Shown here: piece by piece, positions 45,053 to 54,820 of the stretch
How the letters are laid out: the number at the start of each line of letters is the position of its first letter
How positions within the stretch are numbered: position 1 is the first letter of the stretch
Assembly: GCF_900109555.1 (NCBI RefSeq)
Contig: NZ_FNZV01000002.1
Coordinates: forward strand, 310,001-374,000
Direction of reading: 5' to 3'
Length of the DNA stretch: 64,000 bases
From: Pacificibacter marinus
GTDB lineage: Bacteria; Pseudomonadota; Alphaproteobacteria; Rhodobacterales; Rhodobacteraceae
The notes under the pieces: model-generated
What the model saw: only the letters and a program-made list of their open reading frames with translations
Databases searched by the model: none
What the model was told of the DNA's origin: nothing
Program-made: the position numbers and the translations under genes

Positions 45053-46339
45053 CTAAATCCTGCGCGGAGGAAATTTGACTTTGAAGGTTGTGCCAGCGCC
45101 AAGCACGCTTTCATAGTCTATGGTAGCATTGTGCTGTTCGAGGATTTTCTGGCAAATGTGCATGCCTAGCCCGGACCCAGCCTGCGAACGGGTGTCAGAG
45201 CTGTCCACTTGTGAGAACAGGCCAAAAACCTTTGCCTTGGACCCTTCTGGAATGCCTGCGCCATCATCTTTTACCGTGATCTGTGGGCCTGTGTCCAAGC
45301 AGTGCAAACCGATTTCGACGTTGCCATTTGGCTTTGAAAATTTGAATGCGTTGGATAGCATATTTGCGATGACCTGATCCAATTGCGTTTTATCACCATT
45401 CACAAAACAAGGTTGCTCAACACCTGATACCGACAATTTTACGGCTCGATCCGCAGCATAATCTTGGTATGCTATAGCCGATGATTTGATCAAGGTGGCG
45501 AGATCAACAGGGTTAAGTACGGCTTTGGGGCTGCTGAAATTCTCTTTTTGAAGAGTTAGGATATCGCCGATCAAATTCAGAAGCCGTTCGCTATTTTCGT
45601 AAGCGATATTGATTAAACGTTGTGTTTTCTCTACGTCGGCATTTATTGCGTTGCCCTTCATCAAGCCGAGCGCGCCTTTGATCGAGGTTAGAGGGGTGCG
45701 AAGTTCATGGCTGACAATTGCCAGAAATTCACTTTTGGCTCTTTCTGCCGCGATGACTTTTTCCATTGAACTTTGCAAAGATGACGTCATCTCACCCAAT
45801 TCGAGATTTCGGGCTTCAAGTTCTCTTGAATGTTCAACTAAATCTAACTTTTCTCGGTGCGATATCAACAGAGCTGTGATTGCTTTTCCGATCTTTGAAA
45901 GAGACAACTTTACTTCATCGGAGTAAACTTTGGGTTTGATATCCAGAACGCACAGTGTGCCAAGTCGCATTTCGGGTTCGGGTTCTAAAACTGTCCCTAA
46001 ATAGGATCTAATATTTGGCGCGTCGACGACGAATGGATTGTCAGAAAATCTCTCGTCGAGCAGTGCATCTGGCACCTCAAACTGTTGGCTGCCCATAATT
46101 GCATGCGCACACATGGCAATTTCTCTGTCGGTTTGGCGCAAATCCCCAACGCCGATGCTTGCCAGAAAATTTTGCTGCGTTTCATCAATGAGACTGACCA
46201 ATGCGATAGGCGCGTCGGCCAAGTTTGATGCCACTTCGCATAGCCCTTGAATTTCATCGATAGGATGCGAAAGATCGAGCCGTAAGTTTTGAAGAAAAGA
46301 CAGCCGTTCAGCTTCATTCGTGGGGATTGGAACTCTCAT
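45053..46339 (-). CDS. Soluble GAF-domain histidine kinase
   Basis: A 428-residue cytoplasmic kinase. Residues about 20-165 form a GAF domain (CEVASNLADAPIALVSLIDETQQNFLAS ... CAHAIM, GTLCVLDIKP), the group that often reads light, nitric oxide or small molecules. HisKA follows a coiled linker (RAKSEFLAIVSHELRTP, phospho-His 211). The ATPase shows VIANMLSNAFKFSKPNG, DDGAGIPEGS and QVDSSDTRSQAGSGLGMHICQKIL. No receiver domain. The catalytic half is close in motif content to the other three kinases of this cluster. Confidence 0.88.
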   Translation of the reverse strand: MRVPIPTNEAERLSFLQNLRLDLSHPIDEIQGLCEVASNLADAPIALVSLIDETQQNFLASIGVGDLRQTDREIAMCAHAIMGSQQFEVPDALLDERFSDNPFVVDAPNIRSYLGTVLEPEPEMRLGTLCVLDIKPKVYSDEVKLSLSKIGKAITALLISHREKLDLVEHSRELEARNLELGEMTSSLQSSMEKVIAAERAKSEFLAIVSHELRTPLTSIKGALGLMKGNAINADVEKTQRLINIAYENSERLLNLIGDILTLQKENFSSPKAVLNPVDLATLIKSSAIAYQDYAADRAVKLSVSGVEQPCFVNGDKTQLDQVIANMLSNAFKFSKPNGNVEIGLHCLDTGPQITVKDDGAGIPEGSKAKVFGLFSQVDSSDTRSQAGSGLGMHICQKILEQHNATIDYESVLGAGTTFKVKFPPRRI

Positions 46340-46690
46340 ATAATCTCCCTCTCCTACTTAAATTAAGAAAGCTGCAGTATCGGCCTTGGGAACAAGTCCC
46401 ACGCAGCATGTTAACCGTCTGTATGGTTCTGAAATAGACTGAAAAATCGCGTTTTCTAGAACGTAGTGTGCCCAGCCTTTAGCCCTAAACGTTTATTGTT
46501 CTTTGTATTATGCAATGATTTGGAATGTTTGTGAATAAATTAACTTTATGGCTTAACTTTTTTCTGAAAGATAAAATTTAGCCACCAAAACTTGAAATAC
46601 ATCATGCATTTTAGGTGTGTCTTCAAAGCTCGTAGTGCTGATTTTTGTCAAACGCTTTGCGTGCCAAAATAGCGGTGAATAACAAGAACA
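46340..46690. other. AT-rich intergenic region left of the island boundary
   Basis: No gene is supported. The region contains the leader of the GAF kinase (GGAGAGGGAGA before its ATG) and AT-rich sequence with no recognised element. Confidence 0.4.
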
Positions 46691-46793
46691 AGCAAAAATG
46701 ATCTATGCTAAACGTGACTGATAAGGAAGTGGTTTGAGTTATATGTCGATTAAATCAATGGCCTGAAATGCTACACGCCTGTTCGTCGCAGCG
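46691..46793 (+). pseudogene. Degenerate copy of the dusA leader and 5' end
   Basis: This stretch aligns without gaps to 58813-58915, the leader and first 17 codons of intact dusA, at a constant offset of 12,122 bp. It includes a shared 13-bp GTGACTGATAAGG, AAATCAA and CACGCCTGT. By eye, identity is about 70% over the last 80 bp. Read from ATG 46743 it gives MSIKSMA, a TGA stop, then NATRLFVAAP, against MKNKSTACNASRLSVAP in DusA. Homology ends at 46793. It is best read as the left remnant of a dusA attachment site. Confidence 0.75.
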
Positions 46794-46998
46794 CCGCAGC
46801 TTTTGCTTTGCCTAACACAATGGGGGCCATTTTGTGTGTCGAGGCATTGAAGAAAACCATCACCAAATACAGTAAGTCCTAGATCATAAATACCGACTAG
46901 CGATCCCCGGCGCCGCATTCGTTGACGTAGAACAAACCAAAATACGGCCTGACAACAACCAGATCGCACCGAGGGAAAAAGTGATTTCTTAAGTGCTT
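46794..46998. other. Spacer downstream of the AGE isomerase operon
   Basis: The minus-strand frame that fills this stretch and overlaps the end of the isomerase gene has no recognisable content. No clear terminator was found for the operon here. Confidence 0.3.
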
Positions 46999-48237
46999 TT
47001 AGCGCATATGTTTCAGGTCGTCTGAATGCCTCGATAAGCCTGGTGTCAGCGGAAACAAGCACGCCTGTAACGCGTGATATATATCAGGTTTTCCAGCAAA
47101 AATTGTACTTGTAGCATTGCCTGCATTGTCAATTTCAGGGAACCAACCACCATGCGTGTGATCAATGAAGTTGGCATTCGCAAACGTCCATAATTTACGA
47201 TACCAGATTTCATCGGCTTCACGGCGCTCTAACTTAATTAGTGCAGCGATTGCGCCAATGGCTTCGGTAACTGGCCACCAAAAGCGTGCAGAAACGTCAA
47301 CGTCACCGCCAAATTTAAGTGTGTATGCAAGTCCGCCATCTGGCAGTGACGCGTCATGTAGGGCGCGTTCGATAAGGTGTCGTGCCTTTAATGGAGCGTC
47401 ACATGGCGGACGACCTTTTAGGTCCCAGTGTTGCAACAATAGTCGTCCCAATTCAAATGAATGCCCGGGTGTCGTGCCCGCGGGGCGGAACATCGGGTCT
47501 CCTGCATAATCATGGTCAATGTCCCAGTTTTCAGTGTAATGCTCTGGCAAACGCCAATCATTTTGCGGCGCAATTTTGTTAATGAAAAAATCTAAGATGC
47601 GGCCAGCACGATCTAAGTATATTTCGTCTCCTGTTGCTTCATAAGCCGTCAAAAGCGCTTCACTTGCATGCATATTTGCGTTCATGCCGCGATATGTAGA
47701 AAATGGGGTCCAGTCTCGGTTTAGCTCATCGCAAAACAGCCCAGTGTCTTCCTCCCAAAAATGCTGATCCAGAACCTTGCTTGTATTTTTGAGCATCGCG
47801 TCGGCTGTCGGGTGGCCGGATTGCTTCGCGCTTGCCGCGGCTAAAAGAACAAACATATGCCCATAAGCGAGCTTACGGTCGTCGACCATTTCACCATCGT
47901 TTAGCGCCCAAATGTAGCCGCCAAAAAACGAGTCGTGGTGATGGTCGGACAGATAAGACATACCCTGTTCGATCACTTTGTCCGCGTCAGGGTGCCCCCA
48001 AATTTTGGCAAGGGCGTACGAATGAACCAGCCGTGTTGTTGTATGCAGTTCTTGCGTTTTGTTGGCGAGGGGAATGCCCGAATGGTCAAGTGTTGCAAAC
48101 CCAGCATCGGCTTGCAGGCTATGCGCGAAAAATGCGAGTTGCTGATCTGCCTGTCGTGCAAGCCAAGTGCGATGGTCTGCATGGTCGATCCAAAAGCCTG
48201 AATAGTTTTGCGGGCCAGGGGAGGTCGTTACATTCAT
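46999..48237 (-). CDS. AGE-family aldose-ketose isomerase (YihS / mannose isomerase-like)
   Basis: A 412-residue (alpha/alpha)6-barrel enzyme. Segments TRLVHSYALAKIWG, GGYIWALNDG, YRGMNANMHASEALL, EHYTENWDIDHDYAGD, FRPAGTTPGHSFELGRLLLQ, RFWWPVTEAIG and GKPDIYHALQ follow the order seen in YihS-type sulfoquinovose/mannose isomerases more closely than in N-acylglucosamine 2-epimerases. The catalytic His residues of this fold are in the NANMH, TPGHS and DIYH stretches. ATG 48237 with AAAGGAAA is preferred over ATG 48258, which overlaps the upstream stop. It is the last gene of the island operon. The actual sugar is not determined. Confidence 0.8.
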   Translation of the reverse strand: MNVTTSPGPQNYSGFWIDHADHRTWLARQADQQLAFFAHSLQADAGFATLDHSGIPLANKTQELHTTTRLVHSYALAKIWGHPDADKVIEQGMSYLSDHHHDSFFGGYIWALNDGEMVDDRKLAYGHMFVLLAAASAKQSGHPTADAMLKNTSKVLDQHFWEEDTGLFCDELNRDWTPFSTYRGMNANMHASEALLTAYEATGDEIYLDRAGRILDFFINKIAPQNDWRLPEHYTENWDIDHDYAGDPMFRPAGTTPGHSFELGRLLLQHWDLKGRPPCDAPLKARHLIERALHDASLPDGGLAYTLKFGGDVDVSARFWWPVTEAIGAIAALIKLERREADEIWYRKLWTFANANFIDHTHGGWFPEIDNAGNATSTIFAGKPDIYHALQACLFPLTPGLSRHSDDLKHMR

Positions 48238-48254
48238 TTTGTTTCCTTTCATGA

Positions 48255-50642
48255 TCATCCGGCGAGCGGCGAGAGATAGCGAGCACCACGCCCGGGAAGT
48301 AACGCACGCGCGGCATGCATGATCGCGTTCGCATCCAAGCCGTGAAGGTGGTAAATGTCTTCGATCGTCCCCGCTTGACCGAAATGCTCGACGCCGAGAG
48401 ATTTAGTACGATGCCCCGTGACGCCGCCCAACCAGCTTAGTCCAGCAGGGTGGCCATCGGTAATCGTAACCAGACCTGCGTCGCGAGACACAGACATGAG
48501 GAGAGCCTCAATATGAGACTGCGCCGTCGTGTCGCCACGTTGCCGTGCGCGTTCTGCCGCTTGCCAACCCGCATTGAGCCGATCCGATGATGTAACTGCA
48601 AGAACTGCGACGTCGCGCATGTCCTCTGCCAATAGTCCCGCAGCGGAAATGGCTTCGGGAGCGACGACACCCGTATAGGCGATGATGACACTTGTGGAGG
48701 CAGTTAGCGGACGTAGCCAGTAACCACCTGCGATGATATCTTGCGCCAATGAATCCGTCATTGTGCGCTCGGGTTGTTCCTGCGGCAAAGTGGATAAACG
48801 TAAATAGAGTGATCCGCCTTTTTCATCGCGCAACCAGTTTTCTTCTGTCTGCGTCGATGAGCCAGTGCGTTGCATATAGTCAAAACCCCAGCGCATGATC
48901 ACATCCAGTTCATCCGCAAAGGACGGTTCAAACGTGGCCAATCCATCCTGCGCCATACCGATCAGTGGCGTCGATATTGATTGATGCGCTCCGCCTTCAT
49001 GGCTGAGCGTGACGCCAGATGGCGTGGCAGCAAGCATAAACCGCGCGTCCTGATAGCAGGCATAATTCAGTGCATCGAGGCCGCGACATATGAACGGGTC
49101 ATAGACCGTTCCAACTGGCAAAAGGCGCTGTCCAAAAAGAGAATGCGAAAGACCAAGTGCGCCAAGGAATGTGAATAAGTTATTTTCGGCGATGCCTAAT
49201 TCGATATGCCGCCCTGCTTTGTTTCGTTGTCATTTTTGGGTTGAGGGGATTGCCTCATCACGAAACACGTCGGGCTGGTCGGTCTTTGCGAATAATCCCG
49301 TTTTGTTAATCCAAGGGCCAAGATTTGTGGAAACCGATACGTCTGGCGATGTTGTCACGATCCGCTCTGCCAGTTCAGGAGCATCTGCCGCAATTGCAGC
49401 CAATATCTGCCCGAAAGCCTCTTGCGTGGAGGCATTGGATTTGATGCGAGGGGTAAAGGGCTCGGATATTGGAATTGCTGGCGCAGTAAACCGTCGATAC
49501 CCACGCGCGTTAAACTGATTGGATTCAAGAAAGTCACGCATTTCGGATTTGGGTATGTTGATGCCCGCAAAATGTTCCCATTCGTCCCCAGCCGAAATGC
49601 CCATGTCAGAGCGCAAACTTTCAATTTGACTGCTTGTCATGATGCCAGCGTGGTTGTCCTTATGACCAGCAAGCGGCAACCCATGGCCTTTAACTGTATA
49701 GCAAATGAAACAAACGGGGCGGTCGTGACTGATGGCATTCATCGTTTTCGCCATCAAAGCCGCGTCATGCCCAGCTAAGTTGCTCATCAGTTGAGCAAGC
49801 GCTATGTCGTCATGGTCAGCCACAAGCGCCAATGCTTCGTTGTCGCCCACAAAATCCGCTTCCAATCGGGCGCGCCATGCGGCTCCTCCTTTAAACGTAA
49901 GTGCTGAGTAAAGCCCGTTATCACAGCCATCGATCCAAGCGCGCAGTTGCAGACCTCCCGGCTTTTTAAACGCGGCTTGCATAAGCGTGCCGTACTTGAG
50001 TTCAATGACATCCCAACCGCAAGCTACAAAGATGTCGCGGAACCGTGCATTCAAACCTTGAGTTACAACCCCGTCAAGTGACTGCCGGTTATAATCAATC
50101 ACCCACCAGCAATTGCGCAAATCGTGCTTGGCGCCCTCAAGAAGCGCCTCATAAATATTGCCTTCATCCAACTCGGCATCACCTACAAGTGCGATCATCC
50201 GCCCCTTTGGGCCTTTCAGCCAACCATGACCTGCGAGATAATCTTGTGTCATACTTGCAAATGCGGTCATCGCCACACCCATGCCAACTGAACCCGTCGA
50301 AAAGTCCACGTCATCGCAGTCCTTTGTTCGCGAAGGGTAGGGCTGCGCCCCACCAAACCCGCGAAAATCTTGCAGTTGCTGAAGTGATTGATTGCCCAAC
50401 AAGTATTGGATTGCGTGAAACACAGGGCTGGCATGCGGTTTGACGGCCACACGGTCCTCTGGTCGCAGCACATCAAAATACAAAGCGTTTAGAATTGCAT
50501 TCATTGAGGCAGACGACGCTTGGTGGCCGCCCACTTTGATGCGCCCCTTTTCGCGGATGTTGTTTGCGTTGTGGATCATCCACGACGATAGCCAAAGGGT
50601 CTTTGCTTCCAGGGCGCGACGGATTTCAGTCTTGCGTGTCAT
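48255..50642 (-). pseudogene. Transketolase / AceE-like thiamine-diphosphate enzyme, interrupted by an in-frame TGA
   Basis: Read as one gene, this is 795 codons from ATG 50642, the size of the AceE-like transketolase family of alphaproteobacteria. The thiamine-diphosphate motif is GDAELDEGN ... DYNRQ, with the N-terminal GGHQASSASMN and GFGGAQPYPSRT. The C-terminal part carries SHEGGAHQS and GLSWLGG. At 49232-49230 (codon 471) a TGA interrupts the frame; reading continues in the same frame as QRNKAGRHIELGIAENNLFTF, which is clearly conserved. One transition, TGG to TGA, explains it. It may be a pseudogene, a sequencing error or a readthrough case. It starts 1 bp after the ABC ATPase stop. 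Confidence 0.85.
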
Positions 50643-50643
50643 T

Positions 50644-51723
50644 TCAGGCCTCGTTTGTATTGGTTTGCCGCAGAGCGACACCGTCCGCCGCAAAGGCATG
50701 TGCATTTTCAGACTGAATACGTAGCCCCAATCGGTCGCCAGTTTTTGCTGGGATGTTTCCGTGTTTGCGCACCAAAATCGGGCCAAGGCCTTCAACATCG
50801 ACATAGATATTGGTGTCAGATCCAAGATGCTCAACGACGTCTGCAATGCCGATCAAATGCCCTGCATTTACATCGACGACATCGATATGCTCAGGGCGAA
50901 TACCCATCTCTACGGCGCGTTCAGTACCCTTGAGATGCGGTAGCGCGATGGCAACGCCATCCGCGGTCGTGACCTTATTCTTGCCGCCAGTAACGGACAC
51001 AACGTTCATAGTTGGCGATCCAATAAATTGGGCAACGAACTTGTTGGCAGGCCTTTCATATAACTCGAGCGGGCTTCCAACTTGTTGAATATCACCGCCA
51101 TTGAGCACAACAATGCGGTCTGCGAGCGTCAAGGCCTCAACCTGATCGTGGGTGACGTAGATCATCGTCGCACCCAGTTTTTGGTGCAACCGCGCAATCT
51201 CAAGGCGCATCTCGACGCGCAGTGATGCATCTAAGTTGGACAATGGTTCGTCAAACAAAAACGCGCGCGGGTCGCGAATAATGGCACGGCCCATTGCGAC
51301 ACGTTGGCGTTGGCCACCCGAAAGCGCTTTTGGCAGGCGCTCCGTCAGCGCAGTCAGACCAAGAGTGTCTGCTGCCTGCTTGACGCGAGACATCCGTTCG
51401 TTGGCAGGATCTTTGCGAATTTCCATCGAAAATCCCATGTTCCTTGCCACATCCATGTGCGGATAAAGTGCGTAAGACTGGAACACCATCGCGATGTCAC
51501 GGTCACGCGGCCGCACATCGTTCATGCGCTCTCCACCAATCAGGAAATCGCCTTGGGATATGGGTTCTAGCCCTGCAATCATCCGCAATAGTGTTGATTT
51601 TCCACACCCGGATGGCCCGACGAGCACGATGAATTCGCCGTCTTTTATATCGAGGTTAATGTCCCGCAGCACTTCGACAGTCCCGTAGCATTTCACGACG
51701 TCTTTGAGTTCTATACGCGCCAT
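50644..51723 (-). CDS. ugpC: Sugar ABC transporter ATP-binding protein (UgpC/MalK type)
   Basis: A 359-residue CUT1-type ATPase. Walker A is GPSGCGKST (near residue 36), the Q-loop is VFQSYALYPHMD, the signature LSGGQRQRVAMGRA and Walker B AFLFDEPLSNLDA, with the H-loop THDQVEA. The C-terminal 120 residues are the MalK regulatory/TOBE fold (EMGIRPEHIDVV, LGSDTNIYVDV). It powers the permeases encoded directly upstream on the minus strand. The gene symbol marks the family and not the substrate. Confidence 0.93.
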   Translation of the reverse strand: MARIELKDVVKCYGTVEVLRDINLDIKDGEFIVLVGPSGCGKSTLLRMIAGLEPISQGDFLIGGERMNDVRPRDRDIAMVFQSYALYPHMDVARNMGFSMEIRKDPANERMSRVKQAADTLGLTALTERLPKALSGGQRQRVAMGRAIIRDPRAFLFDEPLSNLDASLRVEMRLEIARLHQKLGATMIYVTHDQVEALTLADRIVVLNGGDIQQVGSPLELYERPANKFVAQFIGSPTMNVVSVTGGKNKVTTADGVAIALPHLKGTERAVEMGIRPEHIDVVDVNAGHLIGIADVVEHLGSDTNIYVDVEGLGPILVRKHGNIPAKTGDRLGLRIQSENAHAFAADGVALRQTNTNEA

Positions 51724-51732
51724 AATGGTCCC

Positions 51733-52572
51733 CTATCCTTTGACGGCGCCGGACGTCAGTCCTTGCACCAAGTAGCGTTGAATGAAGATGAAGAAGAGAC
51801 AACTTGGAATGAGCGCCAGCACACCTGCCGCCATCATTTGTCCCCAATCGACCGAAAATTTTGACACGAAGGTCAGCAAACCAACTGGGAAAGTCATGGC
51901 CTCGTTCTTTGAGATGAGCATGAGAGCAAATAGCAATTCTGACCAAGCAGCCGTGAAGACAAAGCCGAGCGTGGCGCCAAGTCCGGGCAAGGTAAGTGGA
52001 AAAATAACTTTACGTAGTGCTTGGAACCGCGAGCAGCCATCCATCATCGCGGCTTCTTCCAAGTCCTTTGGGATGCCGTCAAAAAATGACTGCATCAGGA
52101 AGGTCGCGAATGGGATGTTAAACGCCGTATAAACGACGATCAAAGACGTGAGGGAATTGAGCAACCCTAGCGACGCCACCATTTTGTAAATGGGCGCGAT
52201 GATCATCAGCAGTGGAAACATTTGGGTTATCAACATGATGGCGATAATGATTTTTTTGCCACCAAAATCGAACCGTGAAAAGGCGTAGCCGGCGCCTGCC
52301 GCTATCAACGTTGTCGCAGCCGCGGTCCCCAAGGACACATAAAGAGAGTTTCCGAAATAATACAAGAAATCAGTCTGAAACAGAACTGTCCGGAAGTTAT
52401 CGAGCGTTAGGGAAGACGGCCAAAGAGTGGTGCCTTCCGAGAAAATCAATTGATCCGGTGTGATCGCGATTTTTAACAACCAATAAAGAGGGAAGAGCGC
52501 AAAGGTCAAATAGGCAAGTAAAGCGGCATATTTACCAGCCGTTAGGATGGGTTTCGAGCGTGCAACTGTCAT
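51733..52572 (-). CDS. Sugar ABC transporter permease (MalG type)
   Basis: A 279-residue inner-membrane protein with six hydrophobic segments. The EAA loop, DLEEAAMMDGCSRFQALRKVIFPLTLPG (near residues 175-200), couples it to the ATPase. It is 10 bp from both neighbours in the operon. The partner permease is the MalF-type protein at 52583. Confidence 0.92.
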   Translation of the reverse strand: MTVARSKPILTAGKYAALLAYLTFALFPLYWLLKIAITPDQLIFSEGTTLWPSSLTLDNFRTVLFQTDFLYYFGNSLYVSLGTAAATTLIAAGAGYAFSRFDFGGKKIIIAIMLITQMFPLLMIIAPIYKMVASLGLLNSLTSLIVVYTAFNIPFATFLMQSFFDGIPKDLEEAAMMDGCSRFQALRKVIFPLTLPGLGATLGFVFTAAWSELLFALMLISKNEAMTFPVGLLTFVSKFSVDWGQMMAAGVLALIPSCLFFIFIQRYLVQGLTSGAVKG

Positions 52573-52582
52573 GATATCAGCC

Positions 52583-53518
52583 TCAAGTCTTGACCAGCTT
52601 CTTACGAAGCCAAAGTAGGAAAACCGCGTAGGTCAGGAGAATAAAGAGTAGGGCGACGGCGATTGCTGATGCGTATCCGAAATCGAGTTTACGGAATGCG
52701 GTCGTGAAAATATAAGAACTGACAATTTGGGTCGAGTTCGCCGGTCCACCGCCTGTCATCACATAAATAAGGTCCGCAAAGTTAGCGATCCAAATCGTGC
52801 GCAACATCACCGTTATGGCAATCATCGGGGCAAGAAATGGCAGCGTAATCTTGGTAAAAACCTGCCATGCAGACGCGCCATCGATTTCGGCCGCTTCGTA
52901 CATATCGTTAGGAATAGACTGTAGTGCGGCTAAGAGAGTGATGGCAAAAAACGGGACACCAAACCAGATGTTGGCAACGATCGGCCCCCACATTGCAAGA
53001 TTGGGGTCGCCCATGATGTTATAGGGTTCTGACAATATTCCAAGGCTCGCCATCCAGTGCGGAAGCGGGCCGATAACGGGATTAAAGAGCCATGCCCATG
53101 TCAGCGCTGATAAAAAAGTCGGAACGGCCCAAGGTAGAAATACGAGCGCCTGAAATAACTTTTTACCGTAAAATTGGGTGGTCAGGAGCATCGCAAGGCC
53201 TAAACCCAGCAGAAACTGGAAACTGATTGACCAGAACGTCCACCAAAATGTGTTTTCGAGAGCGAGCCAGAATTTACGATCAGACCAGAGCTTTTGATAG
53301 TTTTCCAAACCAACCCAACCGGTGTCGAATGGCTTGAGCAGCTCAATGGACTGGAATGAATATGAGATACCGATAATCAGCGGGATCATCATGACTATGC
53401 CGATCAGGAAAATAGCTGGCGACAGATAGAGGTAGGGCTCAACCAAATACTGCCAATAGAGCGAGCGTCGTGCCCGGGTTCCCCCGGGCAAAATACTTTT
53501 GGAAGTGCGATCGGTCAC
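52583..53518 (-). CDS. Sugar ABC transporter permease (MalF type)
   Basis: A 311-residue permease starting at GTG 53518, whose first bases overlap the stop of the binding-protein gene (GTGA). Six hydrophobic segments are seen; the EAA loop reads DMYEAAEIDGASAWQVFTKITLPFLAPM. The longer frame to 53566 lies inside the binding-protein gene and is dropped. It forms a heterodimer with the MalG-type protein. Confidence 0.9.
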   Translation of the reverse strand: MTDRTSKSILPGGTRARRSLYWQYLVEPYLYLSPAIFLIGIVMMIPLIIGISYSFQSIELLKPFDTGWVGLENYQKLWSDRKFWLALENTFWWTFWSISFQFLLGLGLAMLLTTQFYGKKLFQALVFLPWAVPTFLSALTWAWLFNPVIGPLPHWMASLGILSEPYNIMGDPNLAMWGPIVANIWFGVPFFAITLLAALQSIPNDMYEAAEIDGASAWQVFTKITLPFLAPMIAITVMLRTIWIANFADLIYVMTGGGPANSTQIVSSYIFTTAFRKLDFGYASAIAVALLFILLTYAVFLLWLRKKLVKT

Positions 53519-54774
53519 TGATTTGCCTGCCAATTTGCATACTCGTCTGTGAGCAATTCCGCCCATTCGTCGGCGACGTCTTGTGCTGTGCGCTGCCCTA
53601 GCAATGCTTCTTGGCTTGTTTCAAGAAGAACGCTGCTCGCAAAATAGCCCCATTGCTCAAGATAGGTGGGCATTGTCGTTGGCTCGTATTGCTCTCCGTT
53701 TAGCGTATCAAACCAACCTTTGAACTGCTCGGTCTGGAAAAACGGATCTTGGTCTGCGCCCTTGTGGATCGGAATAACGCCAACGCGTTGTGCCCAAACC
53801 GAATTCGCCTCAGGTGAGGAAAGGGCCGCGACAAGGTCAAAGGCTTCGTCTTCATGCTCGGTCGAGTTAAAGATGGACCAGCCTGCAAATCCGATTGTTG
53901 GGAATGCCTTGCCCGATGGACCAACGGGCATCGGGATCACCGCAAAATCGTCGGCAGGCATGCGCTCGGAAATCGCTATCAATGCATCTGGATCTTGATC
54001 CAAGAACGCACAGGTGCCGGAATAGAAGCCAGCCACAATTTCGTTAAAGCCCCAGTTGACACTATCACGAGGGGCATTGCCGTTTTGATACATATCAATC
54101 ATGAACTGGATGCCCTCAACGGAGCCTGGCTCGTTGATGCGGCTGACACCATCTTCTGTGAAGAACTCATTCGAGCCATTCATCGTTGCAGCAAACATGA
54201 TCCAGCCGTTGGTACCGCCAGGGCCGCCGCGCAAACAATAGCCGTATTTGCCGTCAAGTTCGGAAACTGCGGCAGATGCAGCCATAAACTCTTCCATCGT
54301 TGTAGGTGGATTTTCAATACCAGCTTCAGCCAACAGTTTTTTATTGTAGAACATTGCTCGCAAATAGAAACCATATGGGATCATGTATAGATCGCCTGCT
54401 TGGCTTCCCATTGCGATGGTCTTATCGGTCAAAGTAGCACCATGTTCCCATCCGGCAACGTGATTTGTCAGGCTGGCCAACTGGCCAGCTCCGGCATAAA
54501 GCGCCTGCCACACGTCGGGCATTTCAACCACGTCAGGGATGTCGCCACCCGCAACCATAGTTGCCAATTTTTCGAATGCTTGGCCCCATGGCAAGCTGAC
54601 GATTTCGACCGTCACATCGGGGTTGTCGGCTTCAAATTGAGTAACCATGCCTTGCAGAACTTCGGTGCGCTCAGGGCTGGTGATTACCTCCACCAATTTA
54701 AGCGTTGTTTCCGCATAAGACGCACTTGCCATCATCATGACAGCGGCACTTACGCCTGTTAATAATTTCTTCAT
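53515..54774 (-). CDS. Sugar ABC transporter substrate-binding protein (family 1)
   Basis: A 419-residue extracellular solute-binding protein. The signal peptide is LLTGVSAAVMMMASASYAE. The mature domain has the LPWGQAFEKLATMVAGGDIPDVVEMPDVW segment and C-terminal VGVIPIHKGAD, typical of CUT1 di- or oligosaccharide binders. GGAGGAAG precedes ATG 54774. The ligand is not identified; the operon suggests a sugar that needs isomerisation and a thiamine-dependent cleavage. Confidence 0.9.
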   Translation of the reverse strand: MKKLLTGVSAAVMMMASASYAETTLKLVEVITSPERTEVLQGMVTQFEADNPDVTVEIVSLPWGQAFEKLATMVAGGDIPDVVEMPDVWQALYAGAGQLASLTNHVAGWEHGATLTDKTIAMGSQAGDLYMIPYGFYLRAMFYNKKLLAEAGIENPPTTMEEFMAASAAVSELDGKYGYCLRGGPGGTNGWIMFAATMNGSNEFFTEDGVSRINEPGSVEGIQFMIDMYQNGNAPRDSVNWGFNEIVAGFYSGTCAFLDQDPDALIAISERMPADDFAVIPMPVGPSGKAFPTIGFAGWSIFNSTEHEDEAFDLVAALSSPEANSVWAQRVGVIPIHKGADQDPFFQTEQFKGWFDTLNGEQYEPTTMPTYLEQWGYFASSVLLETSQEALLGQRTAQDVADEWAELLTDEYANWQANQ

Positions 54775-54820
54775 TTTTGTCTTCCTCCGTTGTTTTGTAA
54801 TGAAGCGTCTTTTTACCCTT

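Noticed and set aside
46739-47062. 107-codon minus-strand frame at the end of the AGE isomerase operon
   Set aside because: It overlaps the isomerase end and the dusA remnant and has no recognisable content.
49230-49232. Selenocysteine reading of the TGA in the transketolase-like gene
   Set aside because: The family is not known to use selenocysteine and no SECIS-like hairpin was noticed; a Trp codon change is simpler.
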